64,000 nt of DNA from Parabacteroides chinchillae (GCF_900108035.1 NZ_FNVS01000006.1:124001-188000); one strand, 5' to 3'; numbered from the stretch's first letter, positions 9,206 to 19,192 are shown. The notes: generated by a model from the letters alone, not told the origin. Numbers and translations are program-made.

Positions 9206-10204
9206 ATGATTGAACGAATTTATATCCTGGAAAGCGTAGACCCGGTTATTTTCTATGGAGTTAACAATGCAAATATGCAGTTAATTAAAACTCTGTTCCC
9301 GAAATTGCGCATTGTTGCCCGTGGAAATGTAATGAAAGTAATAGGCGACGAAGATGAGTCTGAACTTTTCCTCAAGAAAATCCGCGAAGTCGAAAAGTAT
9401 TGCGAAGAATTCAATTCTCTTACGGAAGATGTAATTCTTGATATTGTGAAGGGGAAAGCTCCTGTCATAACCAAGCAGGAAAACCTCATTATACACGGAA
9501 TGAACGGTAAAGCTATCGTTGCCCGGACAGATAACCAACAAAAGCTGGTAAAAGCATTCGAAGAAAACGATCTTGTATTTGCCACAGGGCCGGCCGGTTC
9601 GGGCAAAACATTCGTAGCTATAGCGCTAGCTGTAAAAGCGTTAAAAAACAAGGAAGTCCGCAAAATCATATTAAGTCGCCCAGCTGTTGAAGCCGGAGAA
9701 AAGCTCGGATTTCTACCAGGCGAAATGAAAGACAAACTAGATCCTTATTTACAACCCTTGTACGATGCTTTGCAAGATATGATACCCGGAGCCAAACTGA
9801 AAGAATATATGGAAAACAACATCATACAAATTGCGCCTCTTGCTTTTATGCGCGGACGCACACTGAATGATGCCGTTATTATTCTGGATGAAGCACAAAA
9901 TACAACTACGCATCAGATAAAAATGTTTCTGACCCGTTTAGGTATGAATGCTAAAATGATTGTAACCGGAGATATTACTCAAATAGATTTACCTCCTACA
10001 GCAACTTCCGGGCTTATCCAGGCCATGAACATACTTAAAGGTGTAAACGGAATAGGAAAAATAGAATTCAACAAAAAGGATATTGTCCGCCACAAGTTGG
10101 TACAACGTATTGTTGAAGCTTATGATAAATTTGACGACAAGCGCAAGAAAGAAAGTAAAGAATCAAAAGAGAAGAAAAAGGAATCTACAATAATAACTAA
10201 TTAA
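9206..10204 (+). CDS. phoH: PhoH family ATPase
   Basis: A 332-residue cytoplasmic P-loop protein. Walker A is GPAGSGKT (128-135), Walker B is VIILDEAQN (about 225), and the intervening KIILSRPAVEAGEKLGFLPG is the PhoH signature. Residues 1-90 form a KH-like RNA-binding region typical of PhoH/YbeZ-type proteins. The lysine/glutamate-rich tail (after about 312) is disordered. YbeZ-type proteins act in ribosome or RNA maturation. TACTTTTG at 9174-9181 is a likely -7 element. It heads a phoH-purC-menG-aroE run. Confidence 0.92.
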   Translation: MIERIYILESVDPVIFYGVNNANMQLIKTLFPKLRIVARGNVMKVIGDEDESELFLKKIREVEKYCEEFNSLTEDVILDIVKGKAPVITKQENLIIHGMNGKAIVARTDNQQKLVKAFEENDLVFATGPAGSGKTFVAIALAVKALKNKEVRKIILSRPAVEAGEKLGFLPGEMKDKLDPYLQPLYDALQDMIPGAKLKEYMENNIIQIAPLAFMRGRTLNDAVIILDEAQNTTTHQIKMFLTRLGMNAKMIVTGDITQIDLPPTATSGLIQAMNILKGVNGIGKIEFNKKDIVRHKLVQRIVEAYDKFDDKRKKESKESKEKKKESTIITN

Positions 10205-10216
10205 ATTAAAAAGGTT

Positions 10217-11167
10217 ATGAAGAAGGCGTTAGTTAGAACCGACTTTAATTTCCCCGGACAAAAAAGCGTATATCACGGTAAAGTACGCGATGTATATAAC
10301 ATTAATAATGAAGTTCTGGTAATGGTTGCAACCGACCGCATCTCGGCATTTGATGTTGTTCTGCCGGAAGGTATTCCTTATAAAGGACAAATGTTGAATC
10401 AGATTGCAGCCAAGTTTCTTGACGCTACAACCGATATTTGCCCGAACTGGAAACTTGCAACTCCGGACCCAATGGTAACCGTTGGTGTACAATGCAAAGG
10501 ATTTCCTGTTGAAATGATCGTACGCGGCTACCTTTGTGGTAGTGCTTGGCGCACTTATAAAAGCGGCGTACGCGAAATATGTGGTGTAAAATTGCCGGAA
10601 GGTATGCGTGAAAACGAACGTTTCCCTGAACCGATCATCACACCGACAACAAAAGCTGAAATAGGAGAACACGATGCCGACATCTCTAAAGAAGAAATCT
10701 TGGCTCAGGGATTGGCTACGCCTGAAGAATATGCTTTGCTAGAGAAGTACACGATGGCTTTATTCAAACGAGGAACCGAAATTGCAGCAGAACGCGGACT
10801 TATCCTCGTAGATACCAAATACGAATTCGGAACCAGCAACGGCACTATCTATCTGATGGATGAAATTCATACACCGGATTCTTCCCGTTACTTCTATTCG
10901 GAAGGCTACAAAGAACGTTTTGAAAAAGGTGAACCGCAAAAACAGCTTTCCAAAGAATTCGTGCGCGAATGGTTAATGGAAAACGGATTCCAGGGCAAAG
11001 CAGGACAAAAGGTTCCCGAGATGACACCGGCCATTGTAGAAGGTATCAGCGACCGCTATATAGAATTATTCGAACACATCACGGGTGAAAAGTTCGTAAA
11101 AGTCGACACTGACAATCTAACCAGTCGTATCGAAAAGAACGTAACCGAATATTTGAAAAATAAATAA
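10217..11167 (+). CDS. purC: SAICAR synthase (phosphoribosylaminoimidazole-succinocarboxamide synthase)
   Basis: A 316-residue enzyme that couples aspartate to CAIR in step 8 of IMP synthesis, with ATP use. The N-terminus holds GKVRDVYNI and the [13 protein letters not shown] signature; [20 protein letters not shown] and DTKYEFG follow. It is the long (over 300 residues) form common in Bacteroidetes and yeast, not the 237-residue E. coli form. It lies 12 bp after phoH and 3 bp before menG, so the three are probably co-transcribed. Confidence 0.95.
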   Translation: MKKALVRTDFNFPGQKSVYHGKVRDVYNINNEVLVMVATDRISAFDVVLPEGIPYKGQMLNQIAAKFLDATTDICPNWKLATPDPMVTVGVQCKGFPVEMIVRGYLCGSAWRTYKSGVREICGVKLPEGMRENERFPEPIITPTTKAEIGEHDADISKEEILAQGLATPEEYALLEKYTMALFKRGTEIAAERGLILVDTKYEFGTSNGTIYLMDEIHTPDSSRYFYSEGYKERFEKGEPQKQLSKEFVREWLMENGFQGKAGQKVPEMTPAIVEGISDRYIELFEHITGEKFVKVDTDNLTSRIEKNVTEYLKNK

Positions 11168-11170
11168 GGT

Positions 11171-11911
11171 ATGGCGAAGTACGGTTCAGAACAAATTCTT
11201 CCATATAATAACGAAGAAAACAAAGGAGCGCAGGTAAAGCGTATGTTTGATAACATCGCCGGAAAATACGACCTACTGAATCATACATTATCACTCGGCA
11301 TAGATAAAGGATGGCGCAAAAAAGGCATTGCTTTTCTGCGCCCTTTTTCTCCGCAAACCATATTAGATATTGCCACAGGAACCGGCGATCTGGCTATCTC
11401 CATGTATCAGACATTGAAAGCTCAGCATATTACAGGAGCAGACATATCCGAAGGAATGATGGAAGTAGGCCGCAAAAAAGTAGCAAAAGCCGGTTATTCG
11501 GAATATATATCATTTGAGCAGCAAGACTGCACAAAATTGACTTATCCGGATAACTCGTTCGATGCTGTAACCGCCGCTTTTGGAGTCCGCAACTTCGAGA
11601 ATATCGAACAAGGGATTGCAGAAATGTATCGTGTGCTAAAGCCCGGTGGTCATCTTATGATTCTGGAATTGTCCACACCGGAACATTTCCCGATAAAACA
11701 GCTTTATTGCTTATATTCAAAATTAGTTATCCCTAACGTAGGTAGATTTTTTTCTAAAGAAAAATCAGCATACAGTTACCTGCCGGAATCTATAAAAGTT
11801 GTTCCGCAGGGAAAGGTGATGACCGGTTTACTAAGCCGTCAAGGTTTTACCGATGCACATGTACAAACCTTCACCTTCGGAATTTGTTCATTATACACAG
11901 GCACTAAATAG
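11171..11911 (+). CDS. menG: Demethylmenaquinone methyltransferase (UbiE/MenG)
   Basis: A 246-residue SAM-dependent methyltransferase for the last step of menaquinone synthesis. The SAM motif is [12 protein letters not shown] (65-76), followed by [15 protein letters not shown] and by [30 protein letters not shown], the two UbiE/COQ5 signatures. Menaquinone is the only quinone expected in Bacteroidetes, so MenG is preferred over UbiE. It starts 3 bp after purC. Confidence 0.94.
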   Translation: MAKYGSEQILPYNNEENKGAQVKRMFDNIAGKYDLLNHTLSLGIDKGWRKKGIAFLRPFSPQTILDIATGTGDLAISMYQTLKAQHITGADISEGMMEVGRKKVAKAGYSEYISFEQQDCTKLTYPDNSFDAVTAAFGVRNFENIEQGIAEMYRVLKPGGHLMILELSTPEHFPIKQLYCLYSKLVIPNVGRFFSKEKSAYSYLPESIKVVPQGKVMTGLLSRQGFTDAHVQTFTFGICSLYTGTK

Positions 11912-11932
11912 TAACGAATATTTGAAAAGACT

Positions 11933-12676
11933 ATGCAGAAATATGGATTATTAGGCTATCCTCTGGGACATTCATTTTCGAAGACATACTTCAATCAAAA
12001 GTTTGAAGCAGAAAAGATAGATGCAACATATATCAACTTCGAAATCCCGAACATCAAAGATATAAAAAACGTCTTAAAGGAAAATCCGGAATTGAACGGA
12101 CTGAATGTCACTATTCCGTACAAAGAACAAATTATCCCTTATCTGGATGATTTGGATGAAGACGCACGCTTGATCGGTGCGGTAAACGTTATTAAATTCT
12201 CAAAAGGTCTTTTTGGAAAGACTAAATTAAAGGGTTACAATTCCGATATTATCGGGTTCAAACAATCTATCGAACCATTATTAAAAGAGACACACCATAA
12301 AGCACTAATACTTGGTACCGGAGGAGCCTCCAAAGCCGTATTCCAAGGATTAAAACAGCTAGGTGTAGGTGCAACTTTAGTCTCACGCACTCCGAAAAAG
12401 TTTTGTATCACCTACGATGAAATTACTCCAAAAACAATGGAGCAATACACCGTAATCGTAAACACAACTCCACTCGGAATGTTTCCAAATATCAATACAT
12501 GCCCGGACATTCCTTATGACATGCTTACACCGGATCATTTATTATACGATTTACTTTATAATCCGGACGAAACTCTTTTCATGAAGAAAGGGAAAGAAAA
12601 AGGGGCAGTAGTTAAAAACGGACTTGAAATGCTCCTGCTACAAGCTTTTGCCGCTTGGGAAATCTGGCAGAAATAA
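11933..12676 (+). CDS. aroE: Shikimate dehydrogenase
   Basis: A 247-residue enzyme that reduces 3-dehydroshikimate with NADPH. The substrate-binding N-terminus reads LGYPLGHSFSKTYFN, catalytic Lys64 lies in NVTIPYKE, and the dinucleotide loop is LGTGGASKAV near residue 125. It is shorter than E. coli AroE (272) but normal for Bacteroidetes. It starts 21 bp after menG and is probably last in the phoH-led operon. Confidence 0.94.
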   Translation: MQKYGLLGYPLGHSFSKTYFNQKFEAEKIDATYINFEIPNIKDIKNVLKENPELNGLNVTIPYKEQIIPYLDDLDEDARLIGAVNVIKFSKGLFGKTKLKGYNSDIIGFKQSIEPLLKETHHKALILGTGGASKAVFQGLKQLGVGATLVSRTPKKFCITYDEITPKTMEQYTVIVNTTPLGMFPNINTCPDIPYDMLTPDHLLYDLLYNPDETLFMKKGKEKGAVVKNGLEMLLLQAFAAWEIWQK

Positions 12677-12730
12677 CTTGTATGGAAAAAGGGAAGCATC
12701 AAAATCCGGCAAGACAAGCATCAAAAAGAA

Positions 12731-13354
12731 TCAATCTAAACTCCAGGTCAGAACAAATCCGGGAGTAACGGAATAACCTAATTTAAAAAAAGCATTTTCC
12801 TGTGTGCGTGTTTCCTGAACAACAAAAGTACCGGATTCTGCATACAGGAAAGGTTTTACATGTAAATGACGGCAAAAATCCACGTCTTCCTGCCCTATCA
12901 TCTTAAACAATGTCTCTTTTGCACACCAATAAATCAAAAGATGTTCAATCTCATGATTCAAATCAATAGCTTCTTCTTCTTCCTGATTCATAAATCGATT
13001 CCGTATTTTACATACCCGGTCCGAGCGATACTCAATATCGACACCTGCAGCAGGAGATTCCTGCAATAAGACCGCAGCATATCCCTTCGTATGTGATATA
13101 CTGATATGTAAAGGTATATCCGGCAAAAACGGTGCTCCGTTCGGAAAATAATCAATTACAGCCTCTTTCTCCAACAACTCCTTCAACAGTACACGGCTAG
13201 CTAGCCGTTCCTGTTTACGATGTTCGGCACGTATAGACTGCAAGAAAGAAAGAGAACCGGACGAATTAGGCAGCATAGACAATAACTTGTCTGAGCTTTC
13301 GCTTATCTGCCAAACTCCAAGCAAAGGATTATTTTGTTTCTGTAATAAAGGCAT
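12731..13354 (-). CDS. 4'-phosphopantetheinyl transferase, Sfp family
   Basis: A 207-residue enzyme that loads phosphopantetheine from CoA on carrier proteins. The magnesium and catalytic residues are in GVDIEY (Asp106, Glu108) and WCAKETLFK (Glu147, Lys151). SISHTKGYAAV (86-95) binds the CoA diphosphate. It is last in the mutY-ssb-gldE-gldD operon, and its ATG shares one base with the gldD stop (TAATG), suggesting translational coupling. Confidence 0.9.
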   Translation of the reverse strand: MPLLQKQNNPLLGVWQISESSDKLLSMLPNSSGSLSFLQSIRAEHRKQERLASRVLLKELLEKEAVIDYFPNGAPFLPDIPLHISISHTKGYAAVLLQESPAAGVDIEYRSDRVCKIRNRFMNQEEEEAIDLNHEIEHLLIYWCAKETLFKMIGQEDVDFCRHLHVKPFLYAESGTFVVQETRTQENAFFKLGYSVTPGFVLTWSLD

Positions 13355-13926
13355 TATTTCTTCCAGCTAAAAGATTGGATAAGTTCTATAATATCCTTTC
13401 GGAGATATTCGGTTACAGGAGCCAGAGAATCTGCATTAGGTTTGCAATCATAGTACAAGGCTCCGCGGAAAAAGTTTGCTGCACTATCGGTCAGCATAAA
13501 CTGTATAGGTGAAGCCAATTCGCCTTCCAGCAGGAAAAGAGAGCCATAAACATGTTCATCCGGGTTACTATATGTCTTCTCAACAACGGAAGCTATATCT
13601 TTCACCTGGCGAGATACTAATTCCCGGGATTCACTCTCCGCCCGATGCAATGTGGCTGGAGTTATAGGTAAATAACTGCAATATATCTTAGCACCCAATG
13701 ACGGGTATGAAATATTGATCCATTGGCCGGACGCATTTTCGACTGGCGGTAACTCCACGATAGATAATTGCGATACATCAAACGTATAAGGAAGATTGTC
13801 CAGCGGTAACTTCTGATAATGAGCAACGCCTGGCTCTATACGAAAATAGCCACGCGGCTTCGGTGTATATTCTGTACAAGAATAACATGCTAGCGAGCAC
13901 ACACACCAAATAGCCAACCACTTCAT
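13354..13926 (-). CDS. gldD: GldD-like lipoprotein
   Basis: The 190-residue form starting MKWLAIWCVCSLACYSC has a lipoprotein signal with Cys17; a longer frame to 13968 would overlap gldE and lack a proper signal. An AG-rich GGAGA lies 8 nt before this ATG. YTPKPRGYFRIEPG is the GldD opening. GldD was defined in Flavobacterium gliding, but it is conserved with gldE in non-motile Bacteroidales, where the role is unknown and envelope-related. Confidence 0.88.
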   Translation of the reverse strand: MKWLAIWCVCSLACYSCTEYTPKPRGYFRIEPGVAHYQKLPLDNLPYTFDVSQLSIVELPPVENASGQWINISYPSLGAKIYCSYLPITPATLHRAESESRELVSRQVKDIASVVEKTYSNPDEHVYGSLFLLEGELASPIQFMLTDSAANFFRGALYYDCKPNADSLAPVTEYLRKDIIELIQSFSWKK

Positions 13927-13931
13927 AAGAA

Positions 13932-15266
13932 CTAATCTCCATCCTCTGTTTCGTGATTCTGGATGCAATTGAACTTCACCTTCAATATACGGCGATTATC
14001 TACTTCCAGTATCTGAAAACGATATTTGTTGTATTCTATAATTTCCCGACGATGCGGAAAATCTCCTTTTATCTCGAGAAGAAGCCCGGCCAGAGTTTCA
14101 ACCTCTTCTGTCAGCTTGCCAAACTCACCCGGATCGACATCAATAGCACGAAAGAAATCTGTCAGTAATATCTTGGCCTCAAATATAATGCTACCATCAG
14201 CCAAACGGATAACTTGCTGTTCATCTTCATCGTATTCGTCTGAAATTTCGCCCACAATTTCCTCCAGAATATCTTCCATCGTTACAATACCGGACGTTCC
14301 ACCAAACTCGTCTACAACAATCGCCATATGTATTTTATTAGTACGAAACTCTTCCAGCAAATCATCGATCTTTTTCGTCTCCGGTACAAAATAAGCCGGG
14401 CGAATCAAACTTTGCCAACGGAATGTATCCGGTTTCTCCAAATAAGGCAACAGGTCTTTGATATATAAAATACCTTTGATATTATCTTCCGTCCCTGCAT
14501 AAACAGGAATACGGGAATAACCGGATTTTACAATAAACTCTGTAACATCATGAAAACTACTCTTAATATCAATATCTTCCATATCCAGGCGAGGTGTCAT
14601 TATCTCGTCTGCCGTTTTATTATAAAACTTAATAATTTCGGCAAGCATTTCCTTTTCTTCCGGTATTTCCGTAGAAGTTAACTCGAGTGCTTTCGTTAGT
14701 TCGTCTACCGATAAATCATATTTTTTCTTCACTAACGCTTTGTTAATAACAGTAGTAGATGTTACTAATAGAGAGGATAATGGTTTACAGAAACGTTCAA
14801 GACCGCTTAATACGGGAGCAGCAAAACGAACAAATTTCAAAGCGTTCTTTTGTGCATAAATCTTTGGCATAATCTCACCAAAAAGTAAAAGTAAGAAGGT
14901 CAGTATTACAGTTTCCAATACAAACCCCAAAGCAGGAGATGCAGAAAAATTTATCCATGCATTAATACCATAGGTACAAAGCATGACAACAGCTACATTT
15001 ACAAAATTATTTGCTATCAGTATAGCCGCCAGAAGATGTTCCGATCGCTCAAGAAGGCGTTGGATAACAAGATCGGAAGTTGTTTTCTCTTCGCGGATGT
15101 CACTTATGTCACCCGGCGAAAGAGAAAAGAATGCCACTTCGGAAGCCGACACAAAACCGGAGATAAACAGCAACAAAATAGCCAGGCTGAGAGCTATCAC
15201 AGGCCCCGCTGTAAGCGCCTGTATCGTTATATGACTAAATAAGTCCGAATAATAATCTGAGTCCAA
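13932..15266 (-). CDS. gldE: GldE: CNNM/CBS-domain transmembrane protein
   Basis: A 444-residue protein with an N-terminal DUF21/CNNM membrane domain (three or four helices, about 15-190), a CBS pair (about 215-340, with MTPRLDME and GTSGIVTMEDILEEIVGEI) and a CorC/HlyC transporter-associated domain (about 355-435). Relatives handle Mg or Co ions; in Flavobacterium, GldE supports gliding and can partly replace other functions. It lies 5 bp before gldD and 25 bp after ssb. Confidence 0.9.
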   Translation of the reverse strand: MDSDYYSDLFSHITIQALTAGPVIALSLAILLLFISGFVSASEVAFFSLSPGDISDIREEKTTSDLVIQRLLERSEHLLAAILIANNFVNVAVVMLCTYGINAWINFSASPALGFVLETVILTFLLLLFGEIMPKIYAQKNALKFVRFAAPVLSGLERFCKPLSSLLVTSTTVINKALVKKKYDLSVDELTKALELTSTEIPEEKEMLAEIIKFYNKTADEIMTPRLDMEDIDIKSSFHDVTEFIVKSGYSRIPVYAGTEDNIKGILYIKDLLPYLEKPDTFRWQSLIRPAYFVPETKKIDDLLEEFRTNKIHMAIVVDEFGGTSGIVTMEDILEEIVGEISDEYDEDEQQVIRLADGSIIFEAKILLTDFFRAIDVDPGEFGKLTEEVETLAGLLLEIKGDFPHRREIIEYNKYRFQILEVDNRRILKVKFNCIQNHETEDGD

Positions 15267-15291
15267 GGGGAACAGTGTTAGTTAAACAATA

Positions 15292-15789
15292 TCAGAACGG
15301 GAGATCATCCGCGTCGCTGGTTTCAGAAAAAGCACCCGACTGTGAAGAGGTTGGCTGCTGGTAATTCACAGGTGTATTAGCCGGCTGAGCAGACTGACCT
15401 GCTATTGGCTGAACTCCTGCATTCGTATTCTGTTGTGTTCCGTCCGCCGGACGTGTTCCTGTATTATAAAACTCTACACGGTCAGCATGTATTTCTGTTA
15501 CATAACGTTTCACACCTGTCTGATCATCATAGCTTCTAGTACGGATTTTGCCTTCTACATAAACACCGGAACCTTTCTTTACCCATTTTTCCACAAAAGG
15601 GACCAAATCACGACGAACAACAATATTATGCCACTCGGTGCGCTCCGGTACCACTGTTCCGTTAGCCAATGTATAACCTCTTTCAGATGTTGCCAAAGAA
15701 AAATTTGCAACAGCGGCTCCACTATCAAAATAACGCACGTCGGGATCTTTTCCCACGTTGCCGATAAGTATAACTTTATTCAACGACAT
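15292..15789 (-). CDS. ssb: Single-stranded DNA-binding protein
   Basis: The 165-residue form starting MSLNKVILIGNVGKDPDVRYF matches the family start; an in-frame ATG at 15816 would add nine residues. The OB fold covers about 1-110 (TEWHNIVVRRDLVPFVEKWVKKG, VYVEGKIRTRSY), followed by a Gln/Asn/Pro-rich linker and the acidic tip DADDLPF that recruits replication and repair proteins. It is between mutY and gldE in one operon. Confidence 0.95.
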   Translation of the reverse strand: MSLNKVILIGNVGKDPDVRYFDSGAAVANFSLATSERGYTLANGTVVPERTEWHNIVVRRDLVPFVEKWVKKGSGVYVEGKIRTRSYDDQTGVKRYVTEIHADRVEFYNTGTRPADGTQQNTNAGVQPIAGQSAQPANTPVNYQQPTSSQSGAFSETSDADDLPF

Positions 15790-15832
15790 AGTTCTAATTT
15801 CTAAATTATTATACAAAGAAACATAAATTCAA

Positions 15833-16918
15833 TCATTCAAACAAGTTTCGGCCGAATTTCTCCAAATAAATATGTACAAGACGTGGCACGGCATATTTAT
15901 CTATATCCTCACAAGAAATATAGAGATAGCGTTGCAAAGCCTCGGTTTCAAACTCTATCTCCACTTTATAGAAAGTAGCATAAATTATTTGATGGGATAA
16001 TACATGTTTTACATTTTCCAACTTCACGGAAATATCCAATTTGCCTGCATCTTTAAACAGATACCGGAAAGCATCTGTTTGCTGCAACTCTCCAAAATCC
16101 ATTATATGGGCTGTTTCGATCAGAGGAAATTCGTATAATCCGGTCCATATATCTTTTCCTTCCCGACGATGAAGCCAGGTTTTGCCTTTATATATAATGT
16201 AGAAATAATGAAAGAAACGGTCCCGGATTTTTGTTTTACTTTGTTTAACCGGATATGAATCTACTTTATTTTCGGCAAATGCCATACATTTATCTACAAG
16301 AGGACATTTATTACAATCTGGATTTTGAGGAATACATTGTAACGCTCCAAGTTCCATTATAGCCTGATTGTGAAGACCTGCTTTAGAATTGTCCATCAAT
16401 AATCCGGCTAAATCTGTAAAGGTTTTCTTTCCTTTTGTTGTATCGATCGGAATTTCCAAAGCGTATAAACGCGACAAAACACGAAAGACATTTCCATCGA
16501 CTACCGGATAAGGCTGATTCCATGCGAATGAAACAATTGCAGCCGCAGTATATTCGCCTATACCTTTCAACGATATAACATCTTCATATTTATCGGGGAA
16601 TATACCATTGAAGCGATCCATTATGTCACAAGCTGCCATTCTCAGATTACGAGCCCTGCTATAATATCCTAAACCCTGCCAATATTTCAGCACTTCGTCT
16701 TCATCTGCAACTGCCAGAGATTCAACATCAGGAAAACGATTAACAAACCGTCTGAAATATTCCAATCCCTGAACAACACGCGTTTGTTGCAATATAATCT
16801 CCGATATCCAGATAATATACGGATCATTTGTATTCCTCCAAGGCAAATCTCTTTTATACTCGTTATACCATGCTATCAAAGCACGACTTACTTTTAAATC
16901 GTTTTCTACCTGTCTCAT
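15833..16918 (-). CDS. mutY: A/G-specific adenine DNA glycosylase
   Basis: This 361-residue base-excision enzyme removes A opposite 8-oxoG. Catalytic Glu40 is in WISEIILQQT, the helix-hairpin-helix is LKGIGEYTAAAI (117-128) with Asp141 in VVDGNVFRV, and the 4Fe-4S cluster uses Cys195, 202, 205 and 211. A C-terminal NUDIX-like domain (about 225-355) reads 8-oxoG. It heads the five-gene operon and is divergent from HU. Confidence 0.95.
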   Translation of the reverse strand: MRQVENDLKVSRALIAWYNEYKRDLPWRNTNDPYIIWISEIILQQTRVVQGLEYFRRFVNRFPDVESLAVADEDEVLKYWQGLGYYSRARNLRMAACDIMDRFNGIFPDKYEDVISLKGIGEYTAAAIVSFAWNQPYPVVDGNVFRVLSRLYALEIPIDTTKGKKTFTDLAGLLMDNSKAGLHNQAIMELGALQCIPQNPDCNKCPLVDKCMAFAENKVDSYPVKQSKTKIRDRFFHYFYIIYKGKTWLHRREGKDIWTGLYEFPLIETAHIMDFGELQQTDAFRYLFKDAGKLDISVKLENVKHVLSHQIIYATFYKVEIEFETEALQRYLYISCEDIDKYAVPRLVHIYLEKFGRNLFE

Positions 16919-17053
16919 AACGACTTGTTTTCACATCAACGTTCAAACCTAACTATTTGATTAATGCAAACATACATAGATATAACGGATTGTAAGGAAT
17001 GTTTTTTATTAAAAATTGGGCATTAATTCTTTTTACACTTAAATAAAAAGCTA

Positions 17054-17061
17054 TATATTTG
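17054..17061 (+). promoter_or_regulatory. -7 element of the HU gene
   Basis: TATATTTG is a full TAnnTTTG match. The -33 region is only TTTA (17032-17035). It predicts a start near 17068 and a leader of about 40 nt. Confidence 0.5.
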
Positions 17062-17108
17062 CATTCCAAAAAATTAATAGGTCCAAATCAATTAATTAAT
17101 TTATAGAC

Positions 17109-17381
17109 ATGACTAAAGCAGATATTGTTAGCGAAATTTCAAAAAGTACCGGCATTGACAAATCTACGGTATTGGCAAGCGTTGAATCTTTCATGGACAT
17201 TGTAAAGGATTCTTTAGCTCAAGGTGAGAACGTTTACCTGAGAGGTTTCGGAAGTTTCGTTATTAAGAAAAGAGCTCAGAAAACAGCTCGTAATATTTCT
17301 AAAAATACAACGATCATCATTCCGGAACACAACATCCCGTCATTTAAGCCGGCTAAGACTTTCTTAAATGAAGTAAAGTAA
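17109..17381 (+). CDS. HU family DNA-binding protein
   Basis: A 90-residue histone-like protein that bends DNA as a dimer. MTKADIVSEISKSTGIDKSTV is the alpha-helical dimerisation part, and LRGFGSFVIKKRAQKTARN gives the beta-arm base; the arm carries NTTIIIPEHNIPSFKPAK with the Pro that intercalates. Its place before the 29-residue peptide and rng is conserved in Bacteroidetes. Confidence 0.93.
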   Translation: MTKADIVSEISKSTGIDKSTVLASVESFMDIVKDSLAQGENVYLRGFGSFVIKKRAQKTARNISKNTTIIIPEHNIPSFKPAKTFLNEVK

Positions 17382-17418
17382 TCAAGTAATTATACGTTAA
17401 ATTTAAAATTAAAGAACA

Positions 17419-17508
17419 ATGCCTAGCGGAAAAAAAAGAAAAAGACATAAAATGTCTACGCACAAGCGCAAAAAGAGACTGAAAAAGAATAGACATAAGA
17501 AAAAATAA
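17419..17508 (+). CDS. 29-residue basic ribosomal peptide (COX24/AURKAIP1-like)
   Basis: A short gene read directly from the sequence: MPSGKKRKRHKMSTHKRKKR then LKKNRHKKK and TAA. Eighteen of 29 residues are Lys, Arg or His. The pattern KRKRHKMxTHKRKKRxxKNRHKK is that of the COX24/AURKAIP1 domain (mitochondrial mS38), annotated in many Bacteroidetes as a tiny protein. mS38 binds the small ribosomal subunit near the decoding helix, so a ribosomal role is inferred. It lies 37 bp after HU, and a terminator follows at 17527. Confidence 0.85.
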   Translation: MPSGKKRKRHKMSTHKRKKRLKKNRHKKK

Positions 17509-17526
17509 GTCTATCTAGCAAACTCT

Positions 17527-17567
17527 AAAGAACAAACTTAATAAGAGACCTTTTAAGTTTGTTCTTT
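17527..17567 (+). terminator. Terminator after the HU / basic peptide unit
   Basis: AAAGAACAAACTTAA (17527-17541) pairs exactly with 17553-17567 around an 11-nt loop. It separates HU and the peptide from rng. Confidence 0.75.
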
Positions 17568-17605
17568 GCGTATTTTAAGGTCTGATATTAAAATCCCTCT
17601 TTATA

Positions 17606-19177
17606 GTGATTAGTGAATTAGTAGTTGATGTACAGCCCAAAGAGGTATCTATTGCCGTACTGGAAGACAAGAATCTTGTGGAACTTCAGAAAGAAGCCCG
17701 CAACGTGTCTTTCGCTGTAGGCGATATTTATCTTGGTAAAGTAAAAAAACTAATGCCCGGGCTCAACGCTGCGTTCATTGATGTAGGTTATAAAAAGGAT
17801 GCATTTCTTCACTATCTGGACTTAGGTCCAAATTTCAACACTCAACAGAAATTCCTCAAACAGGCGTTAAGCGATCCTAAAAAAACTCCTCCTATTTCTA
17901 AAATGCAGATACTACCTGAAATAGAAAAGGAAGGGAGTATAAGTGACGTACTGAAAGTGGGACAAGAGGTGTTGGTTCAAATTGCTAAAGAACCGATTTC
18001 AACAAAAGGACCCAGACTAACTTCCGAGCTATCCTTTGCCGGAAGATATATAGTCCTGATTCCATTTGCAGATAAGGTTTCAGTCTCCACTAAAATCAAA
18101 TCAAGCGAAGAAAGAGCGCGTCTACGACAATTAATCCAAAGTATTAAACCAAAAAACTTTAGTGTTATTGTCAGAACTTCTTCGGAAGGTAAACGTGTAG
18201 CAGAACTCGATCATGAGCTAAAGACATTAGTAAAACGGTGGGAAGATAATATCATTAAAGTGCCTAAAGCAAAAGTTCCCTCTATCATCTATGAAGAGAC
18301 GGCACGCGCGGTAGCATTATTAAGAGATATATTCAATCCTTCCTTCCAAAACATTCATGTAAACAACTCGGAAGTATATCATAACATACGTGATTATGTT
18401 AGCCTGATAGCACCGGGAAGAGAAGACATTGTACAACTGTATACCGGAGAACTTCCTATCTTCGACAATTTTGCTGTAACAAAACAGATCAAATCATTGT
18501 TCGGACGTACAGTGACCTATAAAAGTGGAGCCTACCTGATTATCGAACATACCGAGGCAATGCACGTGATAGATGTAAATAGCGGTAACCGCTCAAAAGG
18601 CAGTGATGCCCAAGAAAAAACAGCTATCGACGTAAATATTGCCGCAGCCGACGAAATTGCCCGTCAACTTCGTTTGCGTGATATGGGCGGTATTATTGTA
18701 GTAGACTTTATCGATATGGCAGAAGCTGCCAATCGGCAAAAGCTATTTGAACACATGTCTAAAGCAATGGCAACCGACCGGGCTAAACACAACATCCTGC
18801 CTTTAAGCAAGTTTGGTCTGATGCAAATTACACGCCAAAGAGTACGTCCCGCAATGGACGTAGATACGTCGGAAGCCTGTCCTGCCTGTTTCGGGACAGG
18901 AACTGTAAAACCTTCTATCCTATTCACAGATAGTTTGGAAGGCAAAATTGACTGTTTAGTAAATAAGCATCATGTGAAGAAATTCACCCTGCACGTACAT
19001 CCTTACGTTGCAGCGTATGTGAATAAAGGATTAATTCCTTTAAGTTCTAAGTGGAAATGGAGATATACCAGAGGCTTGAAGGTTATCCCCAACCAGAGTT
19101 TAGCTTTTCTTGAATACAAATTTTATGATGAAGACAAGAATGAGCTAGACATGAAAGAAGAAAAAGAGATTAAATAA
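17606..19177 (+). CDS. rng: Ribonuclease G/E
   Basis: A 523-residue endoribonuclease for rRNA and mRNA processing, of RNase G length, without the long RNase E scaffold tail. It starts with GTG (17606), the only start that keeps the conserved opening ISELVVDVQPKEVSIAVLED. The order is an S1 domain (about 38-130, VGDIYLGKVKKLMPGLNAAFIDVG), the 5' sensor and RNase H-like region, and the catalytic Asp pair in MHVIDVNSGNRS and IIVVDFIDM. EACPACFGTG carries the CPxC zinc-link. Confidence 0.94.
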   Translation: MISELVVDVQPKEVSIAVLEDKNLVELQKEARNVSFAVGDIYLGKVKKLMPGLNAAFIDVGYKKDAFLHYLDLGPNFNTQQKFLKQALSDPKKTPPISKMQILPEIEKEGSISDVLKVGQEVLVQIAKEPISTKGPRLTSELSFAGRYIVLIPFADKVSVSTKIKSSEERARLRQLIQSIKPKNFSVIVRTSSEGKRVAELDHELKTLVKRWEDNIIKVPKAKVPSIIYEETARAVALLRDIFNPSFQNIHVNNSEVYHNIRDYVSLIAPGREDIVQLYTGELPIFDNFAVTKQIKSLFGRTVTYKSGAYLIIEHTEAMHVIDVNSGNRSKGSDAQEKTAIDVNIAAADEIARQLRLRDMGGIIVVDFIDMAEAANRQKLFEHMSKAMATDRAKHNILPLSKFGLMQITRQRVRPAMDVDTSEACPACFGTGTVKPSILFTDSLEGKIDCLVNKHHVKKFTLHVHPYVAAYVNKGLIPLSSKWKWRYTRGLKVIPNQSLAFLEYKFYDEDKNELDMKEEKEIK

Positions 19178-19192
19178 GAAAATCTTACTGAC

